From Biscogniauxia marginata (Eukaryota > Ascomycota > Sordariomycetes > Xylariales > Xylariaceae): a DNA stretch of 64,000 bases. The DNA lies in the NCBI GenBank assembly GCA_022695795.1, contig MU404069.1, positions 310,001 through 374,000 on the forward strand, in the 5' to 3' direction. The position numbers were made by a program, and so were the translations under genes. Numbering within the stretch: position 1 is the stretch's first letter; every line of letters starts with the position of its first letter. Under the pieces are notes generated by a model. The model saw only the letters and a list, made by a program, of their open reading frames with translations. It had not been told where the DNA came from and did not search any database. Shown here in pieces: positions 11,400-23,849 of the stretch.

Positions 11400-14300
11400 A
11401 TGGCAACGCAGACGCAGGTGTTGATAGCCCACACGGGCCAGCGCCTGCCGGTCGATATATCCCAGTTCTCGTCGTGAGTGTTGATGGTCCTTTGGCGTCC
11501 GGGCGGTCTGCTGGGGGATACGATGCGCATGGACTAACCGGCTGACGCGCTTCTGGTAGACTCGATGACTTCAAGGGATGGGTGGCCCGCCAAAGCTCTA
11601 TACCGGTACAGAATATCGTTGCTCTCACATCGCAGGGAAAGACAGTCAAGATTCAAACGATACAGTCAGAGGTTCGTACATCATACCGCGTTTTCAACCT
11701 GGGTCGTTGGACTAATGAGCTGTTCGTGCTTCACATCTTTATAGAAGGAGATATACGTTTACGACATCCGAATCACCCAGATTTCCTCGTCGGGCTCGTC
11801 GACGTCCCTTGTTTCCGAGTCTCCCCTGCCCAAACGATACGTCGCATCGTCCGCTCCTAACTCGATCGACGATACACACTCCCTGCGATCATGGCAAGAC
11901 CTCTTCAGGAAGCGCCGGGACTGGGCTTTGACGCTTGTCGAGGACTGCACTGCCATGGCAACTGCGGCAGAGGCCAGGTACGGCGAGCTGGATGTCATGC
12001 TCAAATGCCTCGACGCCGCCGTGGCGAACCTCGACACAGCTCTGAAACCGATAGAGCCGAAGTACTCCGAGTTAAAGAAATGGGCGGCGCCTGCCCAAGA
12101 GGAATATGCCACGTTGACGGCAAACTGGGAGAGCTACGTTGAATTAGCTCGGAACATTAGCATCTCCCCGACAATGGTGCGTTTCATGACTGGACAGGAT
12201 GTTCGGAAAAGCCGCCAGGCCACACTCGAGGATTTGATAGATCCGGACCCGACCCGGAAAGCGGGCAAGCTTGCAGCGACATCTTTACGAAAATTCAATA
12301 GCAAGATCTCGGACCTCGACCAAGTTGCCGACAAGATGTTCACCAGTTGTGATGTGTTGTTTCAGGAATTCGATAAGCTTGTGGCCCGTTCGGCCATCCA
12401 GCACAGTCATGATTGCAGGCAGCTCTTAGAGGATATCGAGGCTGTTGCGAGGAAGATTGATACAGATTACCAGACCACGCTACAATACACCAATCAAGCA
12501 AAAGATATCCCACAAGCTTCCAAGACCGCCGCCAATCACACGAAGCACCTGTTGCCCAGTCTGCAAAATAGAGCTTCGGAAATGTATGACATGCTTCTAT
12601 ATGCCACCAAATCTCGCAATGATGTTGCCGCCGATTCGCTTGGTTTCATGCGTAGTGTTGCCGAAATTACTAGTCTTCATCACAGTGTCAAGACTCAGAT
12701 GAGTCTCGTCAATCAGGGAGAGGAGGAAATGACCACATTTGACTACCTACGCCTCATTCAACAGCTCCCTTTCATGTATGCATCCTTTGCCGTGGAAGCT
12801 GTCAGACGCAGGGAATGGGCGGAGAAGGTTAAGACCGACTCTTCAACACTTGTCAATGAAATGGCACTTTTCCAAGAAGAGGAGTTGAAGCGAAGACGGA
12901 AATGGCAAAAGATGGTCGGTAGCACTTATGGGCCTGAGAAGAATGAGAACCACGTCCTCGGGCTCGAGGTGAACTTACTTGGTGAGGAAGAACCGTGGCC
13001 GGCTATAACAAAGCAGGATCTCGTCGACTACTTGACACTCATTCGACAACACAACGTGGACACGGTTATCGTGGAAGATGTTGCTAAGCTTATCAACGAG
13101 CTTAACAATCCCACTAAACAGCAGTCAAAGAGACTCAAGGCTTTCAAGAACGGCAGCGTTCACGAGGCAGTCTTAGGAAGAAGTGGACTACTCATTCGCG
13201 GAGACGATGATTTGCTAAGAAGCCTGCAAGGCGATAAGTCTAGGCTAGAAAGCCGAGTCAAGACTGCTGAGAGTAGAGTGCGTCGATTGGAAGACCTTCT
13301 GCACCGCCAAACTCAGACCTCGAGGCCATCACTATTTCAAGCACAACAGCAGTCCGAGAGAACCGATTCTATGTCCTCAACTAAGACAGCTCGTCCGCCT
13401 GATGACCATCGACGGTCTTCTATATCCGAGAATAGTGATGCCCTTTTGCAGCGCATTGCCCAACTAGAAGGTGACCTGAACGCCCAGAAAGAGCGTTCGG
13501 CGGCGCTCGAGAAAGAAGCTAATGCACACGCCGAACACATGAAAGATCGTGTAGATGAGGCTAATTCAACCAAGCAAGATCTTCTAGGCAATATGGAAGC
13601 CCTGAAGAGAGAATTCATGGAAGAACGGAAATTGCTTGAGGATGAGGTTAAACAACTGAAGACACGACTCGAGGAAACCGAAGATGAGATCGAACATTTC
13701 GGTGAATCCAGAGAAAACGAGAAGTTTACCTACGATGAGAAGCTCCATTCCTTGGAGGACGAGATCGATCGCCTGAGAAACGAGAAGCGGGAGGAGGCAT
13801 TAAAGACACAAGGGCAGGTCGAATTTCTGCGGAACGAAACTCGCGTACAGAGGGAACGCAACGTTTCACTGGAGCGAGAATTACGGGAAGCCCGCGAGAC
13901 AATCAAGGTTTTAACAAAACGTGCAGAGGCATCCGAGGAGAGCACCGAGACGCATGCTCGGTCGCTTAGGGAGCTTCACGGCCAGTTGTCGCCGAGCGAG
14001 TCTTCCCCGCAAGACTTCGCGGATCTCATGGATGCTGTTACGACCAAATCGGCGGATATTCTTGCAAAATTCCAGTCCCTGGAACAGGATCTATCTCTAA
14101 TGAAATCTGATCTGGAACACGCCCAGGGAACTGTAAAGGAAGTAAAACATGAACTTTCGACTACGAAGGAAAAGCTGTCCGAGACTGAACTGGCCTCGGT
14201 GCATCTGCGCGAGATGCTGGACAAGGAGAAGGCTCGATGCAGCACTCTCGAAGCAGAAGTCATCGATGCCCGGGAGCAACTGAATCAGCTCAGACTCAAG

Positions 14301-15734
14301 ATGACCGAGGGTGAGACGGGATCAGAGACTTTACGGAAGCAGCTCCAAGATGAGGAGAAGAAAGTTGCGGAGCTAACCGAACAACTGGCGTCTAAGCAAT
14401 CTCAAGTAGGAAGCCTCGAGGAAGAAGTTCGCATGTTTCAGGATAAACTGCAATCAACCGAATCAACGTTAGGCGACGTGAACAGCCGGTTTGAGGGACG
14501 CAACTACCGGACTAAAGACATCACCCAACGTTTGTATACCCATAACGAGAGACTCTGCAGGCTCCTAGAGCGTCTAGGCTTCTCCGTAACTCGAAAGGAT
14601 GGGGCTATGGCGATCCAGAAGATCCCACGATCCGAGAGGACATCGCAAAACCCCAATGACTCCTCTGACCCCGGAAACACCGTTAGGCGCTCCGCTTCAA
14701 CGACCGGTAATCTTCTCACAGATAGTGCGGACCTTAGGTTACTCTATTGGATGAATGCCGAGGATTCCAGCACGGAAGAAGAACAGTACCAAGCTTTTAT
14801 GGCTGGCCCTGGCAACTTCGACATCGATGCCTTTTCTGAAACCATTTATCGTCGCGTAAAGGAAATGGAGCACACTGCACGGAAGATGACCCGAGATGCC
14901 AGAAGCTATCGGGAACGTTTCCACGTGCTAGCTAAGGAGGCTCATGAGAAGATCGCCTTTAAACATTTCAAGGAAGGTGACCTCGCGCTATTCCTACCAA
15001 CTCGTAATCAGACTACGGGCGCTTGGGCAGCTTTCAACGTCGGCTGTCCGCATTTCTTCCTCCGCGAGCAGGAAGGCCACCGTTTACGCAGCCGCGAATG
15101 GCTTGTTGCTCGCATTACCCGCATCCAGGAGCGTGTTGTCGACTTATCTAAGAGCTTACAGTCTCCTAATTTACCACCTGGAAGCGAAACCGATTCTGTT
15201 AACACAGGTGACGAGAATGATAACCCCTTCGACCTATCAGACGGTCTACGCTGGTGGCTCATAGATGCACACGAGGACAAACCTGGTGCTCCCTCTACAC
15301 CTGGGCTTGGTAAATCAACAGTTGCTGCTAATAACGTCGAAGCAATGGCTGATATGCACGCCCACGGGCGGTCTGGGAAGTCTAGGTCCAAGATCGGCTC
15401 CAATGGCGGAATCGAGGGTGTCAGTAGGACATTGACTAAGAACCTCGAAAGCAGACGCAGCAGTTCAGGCTCTAAGAAAGCTCTTCCGTTCGTTGGTGCT
15501 GGTGCTGCTAAGAGCAGTGCCCTAGCTAGCGAGACGAATAGCGCCCGGGGAGTCGCAGTTGAGAGTCCAATCGAGGGACCGAGTTTGACGGGACCCAGCG
15601 AAACACAGGGGGAGTCGGCAGCAAAGGCAGAAGCAGATCAGCAAGCGTTGGCATCGGCAGCGGCGGGGGGCAAGACAGCGACGGGCGATCCCGATGAGGT
15701 GCGGCGCGCCGTTGATAATCTCCTCGGTCCTTGA
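11400..15734 (+). CDS. ATG11: Autophagy scaffold ATG11
   Basis: Large coiled-coil scaffold that links cargo receptors and Atg1 kinase at the pre-autophagosomal site in selective autophagy (mitophagy, pexophagy). Exons 11400-11473, 11560-11671 and 11745-15734, 1391 aa, typical for filamentous fungi. Residues 1-85 form the ubiquitin-like N-terminal part (VLIAHTGQRLPVDISQFSS, then KEIYVYDIR). Long heptad-rich coiled coils run from about 480 to 960. The conserved C-terminal claw domain lies at about 1060-1200 (EEEQYQAFMAGPGNFDIDAF, FKEGDLALFLPTRN, GCPHFFL, EWLVARITRI). The tail is Ala/Ser-rich low complexity. The first two short exons were chosen because they restore the conserved N-terminus with good GT..AG sites. 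Confidence 0.95.
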
Positions 15735-17041
15735 GAGGCGTGCAACTGATGGGATCTAGCGTCGCCGATTAGCCGACCCTCCGCATATCTATCCAGAGCA
15801 AAGTCCACCGGGGCAGAGTCAACCTCAAGCACAACGGCGTTCCGCACAGCTCCAACGAGACCTAAGTTCCGCCTCGGCCGACAGCCCTAGTCGACTGAGC
15901 GTCGTCTGGGACTCGCTGTGGAATCTGGACGTCACCTACCCCGGCGAATGATAATCACCTACTCGTATGCAACGGTTTGCCTTATGTACGGCCTTTGGTC
16001 ATAGCACAGGGCCCACACCTTCAAGTAAATTAGCCGCCGTGGCATCGTAAATCACCGCATTTTACTTCTCGAGGTGCAGGAGCGCTTTTCGCATTGGGTT
16101 GCTTAAATTAGCTCTTATGAATTACGCTACGGGTAGAGCTAGGGTTGGGACTAGGTGTTGACTATCCTCATGTATATTTTGCGCGCGCACGTGCGCTAGA
16201 CAGCGGCGATGTCCCTAGCTTGCTAGGCGATATTGGAATAGCGACTGATTCTACTCGGATTAGGTCGCTTTTCCACGGCAGTTAGTTAGTGTACCTACCT
16301 TCTTAAGCTTGTTACTCTTGGTTATTATTATTATTGTTGTTGTTATTATTTTTCTCTCTCCTTTGTTAGCGGCGGCTTTTGTTTTCTTGTGAGTTTGGGG
16401 TTTAGCATTTGGAGGGAGCAGGGTAAGAAGGAAAGGGAGAAACTAGACTGTAGAGGGAGGAGAGGGATGAAAGCGAAGGCGAATAGGGGAGAATAGAGGA
16501 TAGAGGTGTAATGGGGTGTATTGAAGGGGGAGATACCAGGCACTATTCAATATTATTGCTGTATCCCCCTAACCAATCGTTTGAAATTGTTTACTTCTTT
16601 GAATCATGTTGTCTGTTGTCAAGATGAGCCAGGTCTAGGAGGGAGGGGGTGTTCATTGGAGATGAGAGGCATAGGTAGAGTCTACGGCCTCCTGGTTATT
16701 CTGTTGATTAGCAGGGGCAAGGAGGAGTACAGAGATTTCTAGAATCTAGTAATTTGGTATTTCAACATAATCTAGATGTCTATCGCCGGACTGGAGAGAA
16801 AAATGTAGTGAAATGACAGTCTGGTGTAAATTCGGGATTTGGGGGTTTTAGTACTTTTCTTCGGGTTGGTTTCTTTTTTTACATTCAAGTCCTAGGATAG
16901 GTTTGGGGGAGGACTTGCTTAGGTAGCCTATCCATCCATGCATTAATACATATACATACAATCCCCCCTTACAACGTAAATATCGTCATTTCTCCCCTAC
17001 TTATATACACCTATCTACCTGCATGATCATAACAATTATCA
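15735..17041. other. Convergent 3' regions of ATG11 and bL9m
   Basis: About 1.3 kb lies between two genes that end toward each other. It holds a TTA/TTG trinucleotide tract near 16323-16350 and purine-rich sequence at 16410-16510. No coding potential is evident; both 3' UTRs and terminators should lie here. Confidence 0.6.
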
Positions 17042-18276
17042 CTACTCGTCCGGAATGACGCTGACGACGCGCCTCACGGGCTCGAGCCCCTTACCGGGAG
17101 AGATGCGCACCACGAAAGTGCCGAGCCGCTTGATGCGGTCCTCGTCCTTCTCGAGCCCCTCGATCGCGACGCCCTCCGACTCGAGCGCCACGCGGCTGCC
17201 CTGCTGCGGGTCGCCCTCTAGCAGCATCTCCTTGATCTGCGCCAGGATGTCACTCGTGGACACGGAGCCGAAGATGGCCTGCTGCTGCTGCTGCTGCTGG
17301 CTACTCAGAGAGGGGGAGGCGTTGACAGGTGTGGGCACGGCAAAGGGAGAGGGCGGGGGAGGTGAAACGGGGATCGACGTTGCGGCGTGCGTGGCGAGGG
17401 AGGGTGAGCGCGGGGCCACGGGCTCGGGCTCCGGGACGGGGACCGGGGCCGGAGCTGGTTCCGGTATGGGCGCGGCGATGGGCTTGCGCTTGAAGATGAG
17501 GGTCGCGGGGAGGAATGTGTCGAGGAGGGCTTTGGTCTCCTCGGGCTGTGGGTAACTATGTTAGTACCTAGTCTTCCCTCGTCTCCGACATATCTGGAGC
17601 CGAAATAATTTTCGTCTATCCAAACCAACCCCTGATATAATAACGGCAAAGTGCAAAAGGATATCCAAAAGAAAAAAAGAAAAAAGGAAGGGGAAAAAAA
17701 GGGACAAGCCTTACCGGCAATGTCAACACCTCCTTCCGCTTGCTCTTGTGGTCATCCTGCTTGTCCTCGGCCAGCGGCTCCCGGGCGGCGGCGTTACTCT
17801 CGTCGAGCAGGAGTTTGGACCCGAAGGTGCGGTCGCGCACGCCGATCGCCGCCTCGGTGAGCCCGAGCTCCAGGAACCGCTGCTTGGTCATGTACTCGGC
17901 GAAGGCCTTGGGGAACCAGATGTTCCGCATCCGGCCCGGCTTCACGCGGATAATGGCATCTGTGTGGTGAAACGGGGAAGAAGTAATTAGCTTCAATGCC
18001 TCTCGGTTCGGATCTTTGGTTCTGCGGAATGACAACAGTGGGGATGATGGCTATGATAGAGAGAGAGAGAGAGAGACTGAGAGACATACCCTTGCGCCCG
18101 AACGCCGGTATGTCCCGCAGGAGGCGCACGGGAATCCCCTGCAGGTCCTCGAGCTCGGCCTTGGTCGCCCTCGCGCCGCGGGTCTGCGTCAGAGATATCG
18201 TCACGGGCGAGGGGCGGGCGAGCTGCCGGAGGCAATTGAGGCAGGTCGGCGTACGGACGATGCTGGGCGCCGCCAT
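17042..18276 (-). CDS. MRPL50: Mitochondrial large-subunit ribosomal protein bL9m
   Basis: Mitochondrial ribosomal protein of the bL9 family (yeast Mrpl50). Exons 18090-18276, 17715-17959 and 17042-17545, 311 aa. Residues 1-35 form an Arg-rich, Ser/Thr-rich mitochondrial presequence. Residues about 46-95 match the L9 N-terminal domain (GIPVRLLRDIPAFGRKGD, then RVKPGRMRNIWFPK), split by intron 1 after the conserved Gly-Arg-Lys. The C-terminal half is a fungal extension with a Pro-rich linker and seven consecutive Gln residues, then a helical tail. Intron 1 contains a GA/TC dinucleotide tract near 18057-18080. The start is the only Met giving a presequence in front of the L9 domain. Confidence 0.88.
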
Positions 18277-18887
18277 AGCTTGGATCACGAATTCGGGCCC
18301 CCTCTGTTTGCGTTGGATTCGAGCTGGGGTCCCGGGGAAGCTCCTTTGAAAGCTTGCTTGTAGCTCGTCTTTCTTTTTTTCTTTTTTGTGTCCTCTCACT
18401 CTCGAGTCTTGTCGAGATATTTCCGAGTGACGATCGAATTTTAGGTGGAGCGGCGCTTGGCGTCGGGGAGATGCGATATCCTTGCTATCGCATATGTGTA
18501 TGGAAATGCATGTATGGCTTTTCATGCACTAGTCGAGTCTAGACGGACTCGTATACAGGCAGACTTATACCAGCAGGCATTCATTCCTTAAATCGCGGAA
18601 GCTATTAACACCTACGGTTTTTGAAATACACAGAGAATGAGAAAGGAATTTAGAAATCAAATTTCTTCTTCAATTGACACTTCACTTGTTTTACCGATGG
18701 CCGGGTACCTTCAGCTACTTCAATAGCAGTTGGAAAGTAAGATGGTTTGCTGTCCACACAGAAGAAAGTCTCATTGACTGCTCCGGCTACCTAAGCCGGT
18801 CTATAATTACACAACAAGTTGGCATTCCCATGCCGTTTGCGCACCCTCTGCGCGCCCTCTACCCCTCTAGCCTAAGCCTCTTACCAC
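18277..18887. other. Intergenic between two minus-strand genes
   Basis: About 610 bp holding the promoter of the bL9m gene, with a CT-rich tract on the plus strand near 18369-18387, and the 3' region of the C2H2-like gene. No gene seen. Confidence 0.55.
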
Positions 18888-19927
18888 CTAATCTAGCGCG
18901 TGCATCATGACGTGCTCGAAGAACTGGTCCTCTCTGCGCCAGCTATCCTTACCTTTGCCGCAAATGTGGCACTTGCTGCTATCCCCATTTCCGTGGACCT
19001 CTACCATATGCTGGGCACACTGTCTCAAACTCTTGAACGCCATATTGCAAGGCAGACACTCCTTCGGGACGTGGACATAGACCGTGTGGCGCCTGAGCGC
19101 CCAGTCGGAATCAAAGACTTTAGGGCAGCTCGGCTCCTCGCAGAGTTTCTAATACGGCCAATATGTCAATTCGGTACTCATAATGGGATGGGATAGATGG
19201 GGATACGGGGAACTAACGGTCGCCTTCTCCTTGGGCTTGTTGCCACCAGGAGGGAGGTTCGAGGTCACGTCCCCGTTAACGGGAAACGTGTTCAAGAAGC
19301 TTTCCATCGGGGGAGGACCGCCAAAGGCGGAACCACCCCCGATGGGAGGGACAGCAGTGGTCGTGGCCTAAGCGAGGAATAATTAGTACGCGACATAAAT
19401 GATAACGGGCAGAAAAAGGAGAACTGGTAGGCTGAGGATAACAGGTAGGCAATGAAATCAAATGCGATATCTTACGTCAGGAACCGTGTCAGGCAAGGCT
19501 GCCTGATGATGGTGGTTGTAGAAAGGACCATCATCGTCGGGTATGTATGATTGGCCGTACTCAACAAACATACCAGAATCCTAGGGAAAAGCACTGTGAG
19601 ATTTTCGTCTTGTTACTCATTAGGATACTAGTAGCTTGAACTTACACAGTAGCCTTGGCTACTTGCAGGCTGGGTGATCTGATAATGATTCTCGATGGGA
19701 TTCGTGGACATGCTAGGGTTCATGGTAACGTTCGTGTCCACGTACGTGTTCTGGTTCATGCTCTGGTTCATCGTTGGGTTCGGCTGTAGGCTGTCTCCCG
19801 GCCTAAGCACCAGGATTCGCATCCAATCTGTTGTCTCCTTGATTTGTTTAGCATTCCGACTCTCATGGCTCAATGTATCGATGAAAGCCAACGCATGCAT
19901 CATCTCTTGGGTCTTCGTAGAAGCCAT
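18888..19927 (-). CDS. C2H2-like zinc-finger protein, function unknown
   Basis: Four exons, 19646-19927, 19476-19580, 19218-19367 and 18888-19148, all split in phase 0 and joined into 265 aa. The last exon carries three Cys/His clusters: CEEPSC with two His about 15-20 residues on, CLPC with HMVEVH, and CHIC with HVMMH. The arrangement resembles C2H2 fingers, although His spacing is irregular. The N-terminal half is low complexity, with Met/Asn/Thr-rich repeats (NPTMNQSMNQN) and Pro/Gly-rich stretches. It could be a transcription factor or an RNA/protein-binding adaptor; no pathway can be assigned. Exon joins were chosen from GT..AG sites that keep frame through all four exons. Confidence 0.72.
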
Positions 19928-21716
19928 TTTACAATCTATTGTCTGGGAAAGATGGCTGGTGTTGGTTGGTTTCAAGGGGTTTATTGCAAAGCTGAGTTGG
20001 TGTGGAGAGACAGGAAAGACAAGTTGGAGTTGTCTGGGAAAGATGAGAGAATTTGGTTGGTGCTCAGGTCTTGATTGTGAGCTGGCTTGTTGAGAAGAGT
20101 GGGAAGGTGGGAAGGACGGGACAGAAAAAAAAAACCTGAACCATGGGAATTTATATTTTACCATTGATTTGGGAATGTGCAGTGGCCCCGTCTTCGTGAT
20201 TCCAAGAAGATACTCTACGTGGTTTCGAAAAGGCACATAGTCGGCGATCGTGCATACATATGCCAGGAGAAACTATTCACTACCTCGCTCTTGTTGCGCC
20301 GAGTTGCGCTGAGTTACACGTTAGCAACCACCACGAAACTTACGCTCTTGGAAATCATATCTGTAACAATCTTATTTATATGCAGAATCCAAAAATTGAG
20401 TCATTGGTTTATTTAGTTTACGCTGTGGTAGAGTACGGGGGAGTTCTCTTCTAGCACGGAAAATGACGGATGTGGTTAGAGGACTCCTATTAACATGATT
20501 GGCACTATCTCTGAAAATAGGCAAGACAGTATGAATAGTCACGTGCTATGCGTGATTTGCAATTGTCTACGTTCTCAGTCAACGTGATTTACGTTCATCC
20601 ATTAGTCGCCAGCCCGTGGCAAGAGGTAAAGAGATCCGGACCTTGTCCGTGAGTGGTTTGACGTGTCACGTGAATGGAGAAGGAGACACGATAGTAACCA
20701 TAACAGGTAACTTTAGGAGAATTTACATTGAATGCATTGTGTGTGAATGAACGTGATGATTCGTGTTGTCAAGGGGCATGCGTACCTCACCTGCGTGTCA
20801 AAAGTGAATACATGTAGTTCCTTAGTCAAGCTGGTGGGGTTGAAAACACCACTGATCAAATTCATACATGGACTAAGGATACCGATTTTAGTCATATATG
20901 TCAGAGAGCACCTCTCAGAGATGATACTGTACATATTATATCTGTCATCCTAGTCATCTTGATAATACTGCCTTAGAAGGCCGTGTAAGATATCAAAATC
21001 CCCTAAGCGGAGCCTCTTCTACGCAGCACATGATCTGTACTGAGGTCCTTTGCAAATTACCCTCGCCCAGTTTAACAGTTCGCCTAGATTTTGAAGATAA
21101 TATGATTACATGAAATATATTTGTTGACTGCGTACTGGCAACGAACTATTTAATACAGATTTAGCTTTATGTACCCACGCAATTCTTTACATTGGTAGTA
21201 ATGAAGTAATGGATTGGGAAACAGTTTTGTGCCCACTGTGCTACGGGCCTGCTCCCACTTCTGCAAAGGGGGTGTGTGATATGGAGATATATGAATGTTG
21301 ATTTTCCGGATAGACAAATATTGGTGCAACAATGCCGGGTACAGAGAGGAATATAGGCGGGCAACTGCGTGCGAGGACATGTACCTATGCTGGGTTGCGC
21401 TTTACAAAGCATTTTATTTGTAGTCGAATGTGCCTGGCTGCCCGTGCCTGCCTTCATAGGTACGGATCCGTATAGCTCAGAATGTACAACAAGATCTACG
21501 TCATCGACTTGATTGGGTTGTATGAGTAGGTACCTACCTCCTTCTTCTTCTTCGGTGGACGCTCGAGACAAACCAAAGACTTCGCACTCTCTCCGCCAAT
21601 CCTGTTTGCACCCACCGTACAACACGCGCTCGCAGCCGAGCACAACCCATTCCCGCAGAGTCCCGTTCGTTGGTCTTTCGATATTGCAATTGTCGATCAT
21701 CTCAGAGTTCATCACA
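19928..21716. other. Intergenic region, about 1.8 kb
   Basis: Divergent spacer between the C2H2-like gene and the unknown gene starting at 21717. A CT-rich stretch just before 19927 on the minus strand is the likely leader. Several CACGTG/CACGTC words occur at 20530-20680. An in-frame upstream ATG at 21513 could extend the next gene by 68 residues but looks like leader sequence. Confidence 0.5.
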
Positions 21717-22472
21717 ATGGACTACCAGTCTCCCCAATCAATCGAAGACGCTTCCACAGTCGTGAAGACAGAGCAGACAGACCTCCAACCCCTTCTCAAT
21801 GTCCCACAGGCCCCGGCCGGCCAGGTTAATGACCTAGAACCTGGAGAAGTGATTGACGATCGCCAGGCGGCCTGGAGTCTGTTCGAGCAAGATAATTCCT
21901 GCTTTGGCAGCGTCCTTGACCTGAACCTGACTCATCCACCCGCTGTTAAACACGAAGACCTCGACAATGTCTTGGATTCAGTCTGGGGAACCCCGTCAGC
22001 CCCTCGGCAACCTGCCTATAACCGCTTCTCCCAGTTTCTTGGTCCGCCCACCCACCACCATGCCCAACATTCTACCGGTGGCCTTGGAAACCCTCAGGTA
22101 CAACCAGAAAAGCCCCAGGCCCGCACCGCCCGCGAGGCCCGCAACGAAGCACGACTCCAAGAGATAGTAACTCGGCTACAGTATGTACAAGGCTCCGTTG
22201 ATGACCTGCTAGAGCTAGCCAGCATACAACGACAGATCGACCGTGCGTGGGAGGACATGAACCGGGCTCAGAATCAGCTCAAGTCCGTCCTAGGCCAGTT
22301 CCAACTCGAGGGCTGCTTCACGGACAAGCAAAGCCGCAGAAAGAACGCAGCGACGAAGGACATGACCCGATGCTGCCAGCAGATTGTCAGCCTTGTCAAT
22401 CAACTCTCGCGCTGCCGAAGACAACAGATACAATCGAAGGCTGCCAAGGCAAAGGGCAAGGGTTCGTCTTGA
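21717..22472 (+). CDS. Hypothetical coiled-coil protein, 251 aa
   Basis: Single exon. The first third is acidic and disordered (LEPGEVIDD), the middle is Pro/His/Gln-rich (residues about 95-130), and the last 120 residues form charged helices rich in Arg, Gln and Leu, with a basic Lys-rich tail (KAAKAKGKGSS). A nuclear protein is possible from the basic tail, but no domain is recognised. The ATG at 21717 was preferred over the in-frame ATG at 21513 because the intervening residues look non-coding and a CACA precedes the chosen start. Confidence 0.65.
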   Translation: MDYQSPQSIEDASTVVKTEQTDLQPLLNVPQAPAGQVNDLEPGEVIDDRQAAWSLFEQDNSCFGSVLDLNLTHPPAVKHEDLDNVLDSVWGTPSAPRQPAYNRFSQFLGPPTHHHAQHSTGGLGNPQVQPEKPQARTAREARNEARLQEIVTRLQYVQGSVDDLLELASIQRQIDRAWEDMNRAQNQLKSVLGQFQLEGCFTDKQSRRKNAATKDMTRCCQQIVSLVNQLSRCRRQQIQSKAAKAKGKGSS

Positions 22473-23849
22473 ATCTATTCTGCATGAACAATTTCGACAA
22501 ACGGACGGAAAAATATTACCTCGTGGGGGCTACATGAGCATTAGCTATGTATACCTTCCCGTGTTAGTCATGGGTTGTCAGATACATGTATAAACCGTCT
22601 CCATACTCTCTCCTGCTTGTCTACGATATTAGGTAGCCGACCGCAATAAATCTGACACTCGGAAGTATTTACAATATTCGTTCTTCCTACGTTGATATCC
22701 ACCTGCCTATCTCGTGAGGTTGGTAACAATCCAATCCAACCCTATGTCTAACACTACTCCGGGGGCGACTGTTAGATAGCGGAGCTCGGTCGTACATTCA
22801 AGGTGGCCTTTGTCGATTCTTTGTCTCCAAGTCTGTCTGGAGGCCCCTTTGCGTGGGTTTTGACGATTAGGTTCGAATTCCCAATCCTGGTCCACTCTGT
22901 CGCCATTTTCTATACTTGCGTCTTCCCCATCAACCTTTTTGACATGAATGAAGACTGGAAACCTCCAGGGAGGCACCATCGTTTGTATTATGAGCATGTT
23001 CCGGATAGCGGCTACTGACATTGGGGTTTTCTTTCTCTTTTCTTTCGCAGCAGGAATGTGTAGGATTCTCCTGTGTCCGGGTCACTCTTGATGTGACATG
23101 ATTGGCCTCTACTCACTGCACAAATACATAGTTTACCTACCTTCTTCCGTCTATTCAGCGCAGAGCCTACGCGGCCGACGTGTCTGGGGGAGGGTTGCAC
23201 CGACTTTAAAGTATGAATATCCATAATCCCAACACCGCGGAGGTCCATCTTCCATCTTTCTACCCCGGCCTGGCCGTGCCTGGTGTGAGAGCGGTCAAGG
23301 ATTTTACTTCACCATTGCCTCGCCCACATGGCGCGATCCCCGCACGCCATTCGGGGCTCCTAATGTGCAAGAACCCACATGGCCCAATGCCTTCAACTTG
23401 TTAGGTAATGCTTCAGCCTTTTTAGGTAATAGTATCAGGGCAACGGGCTCTTATGTGATCACTGTGTGCTAGCTCCCTCCAGTCTGACGATGCTGTACCT
23501 TACACGTGTAGCTCACAGACGGAGCATTAAGCAAGTGCTGATGATGCGATATTCTGGGGTAATCGCAGGGTGCGTCTTATTGACTGACCAACACCCCCCC
23601 CTTGAAGGATGCTTCTGCGGCTACTACTGCTTCGGCTTGAAATTCCGAACCCAGAGCCCGTTGGGTAGGTAGGCTACGTATATGTCTTTCATGAACTGTA
23701 AAATTTTATTCAAGCAATGTTTTCTTCATGTAACCCGTCCGGCGTCTAGACGAGGAAAGCGAAATAATAGAGAACTCGTCTCTCGGAATCCCCGGCCCCG
23801 AAGCCGCAATATCAGTATCAAAAAAAAAGTCACACCATCTGAGCTACCA
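22473..23849. other. Intergenic region, about 1.4 kb
   Basis: No gene is supported. A 104-codon minus-strand open frame at 22707-23021 lacks any motif and sits in the 3' region of the preceding gene. A short poly-A tract (23819-23828) lies shortly before the next start. Confidence 0.5.

Noticed and set aside
22861..22900. GGTTCGAATTCC word resembling a tRNA T-arm
   Set aside because: No matching D-arm, anticodon stem or acceptor stem could be built around it.
22707..23021. 104-codon minus-strand frame
   Set aside because: No recognisable family and no splice partner exons; consistent with chance.
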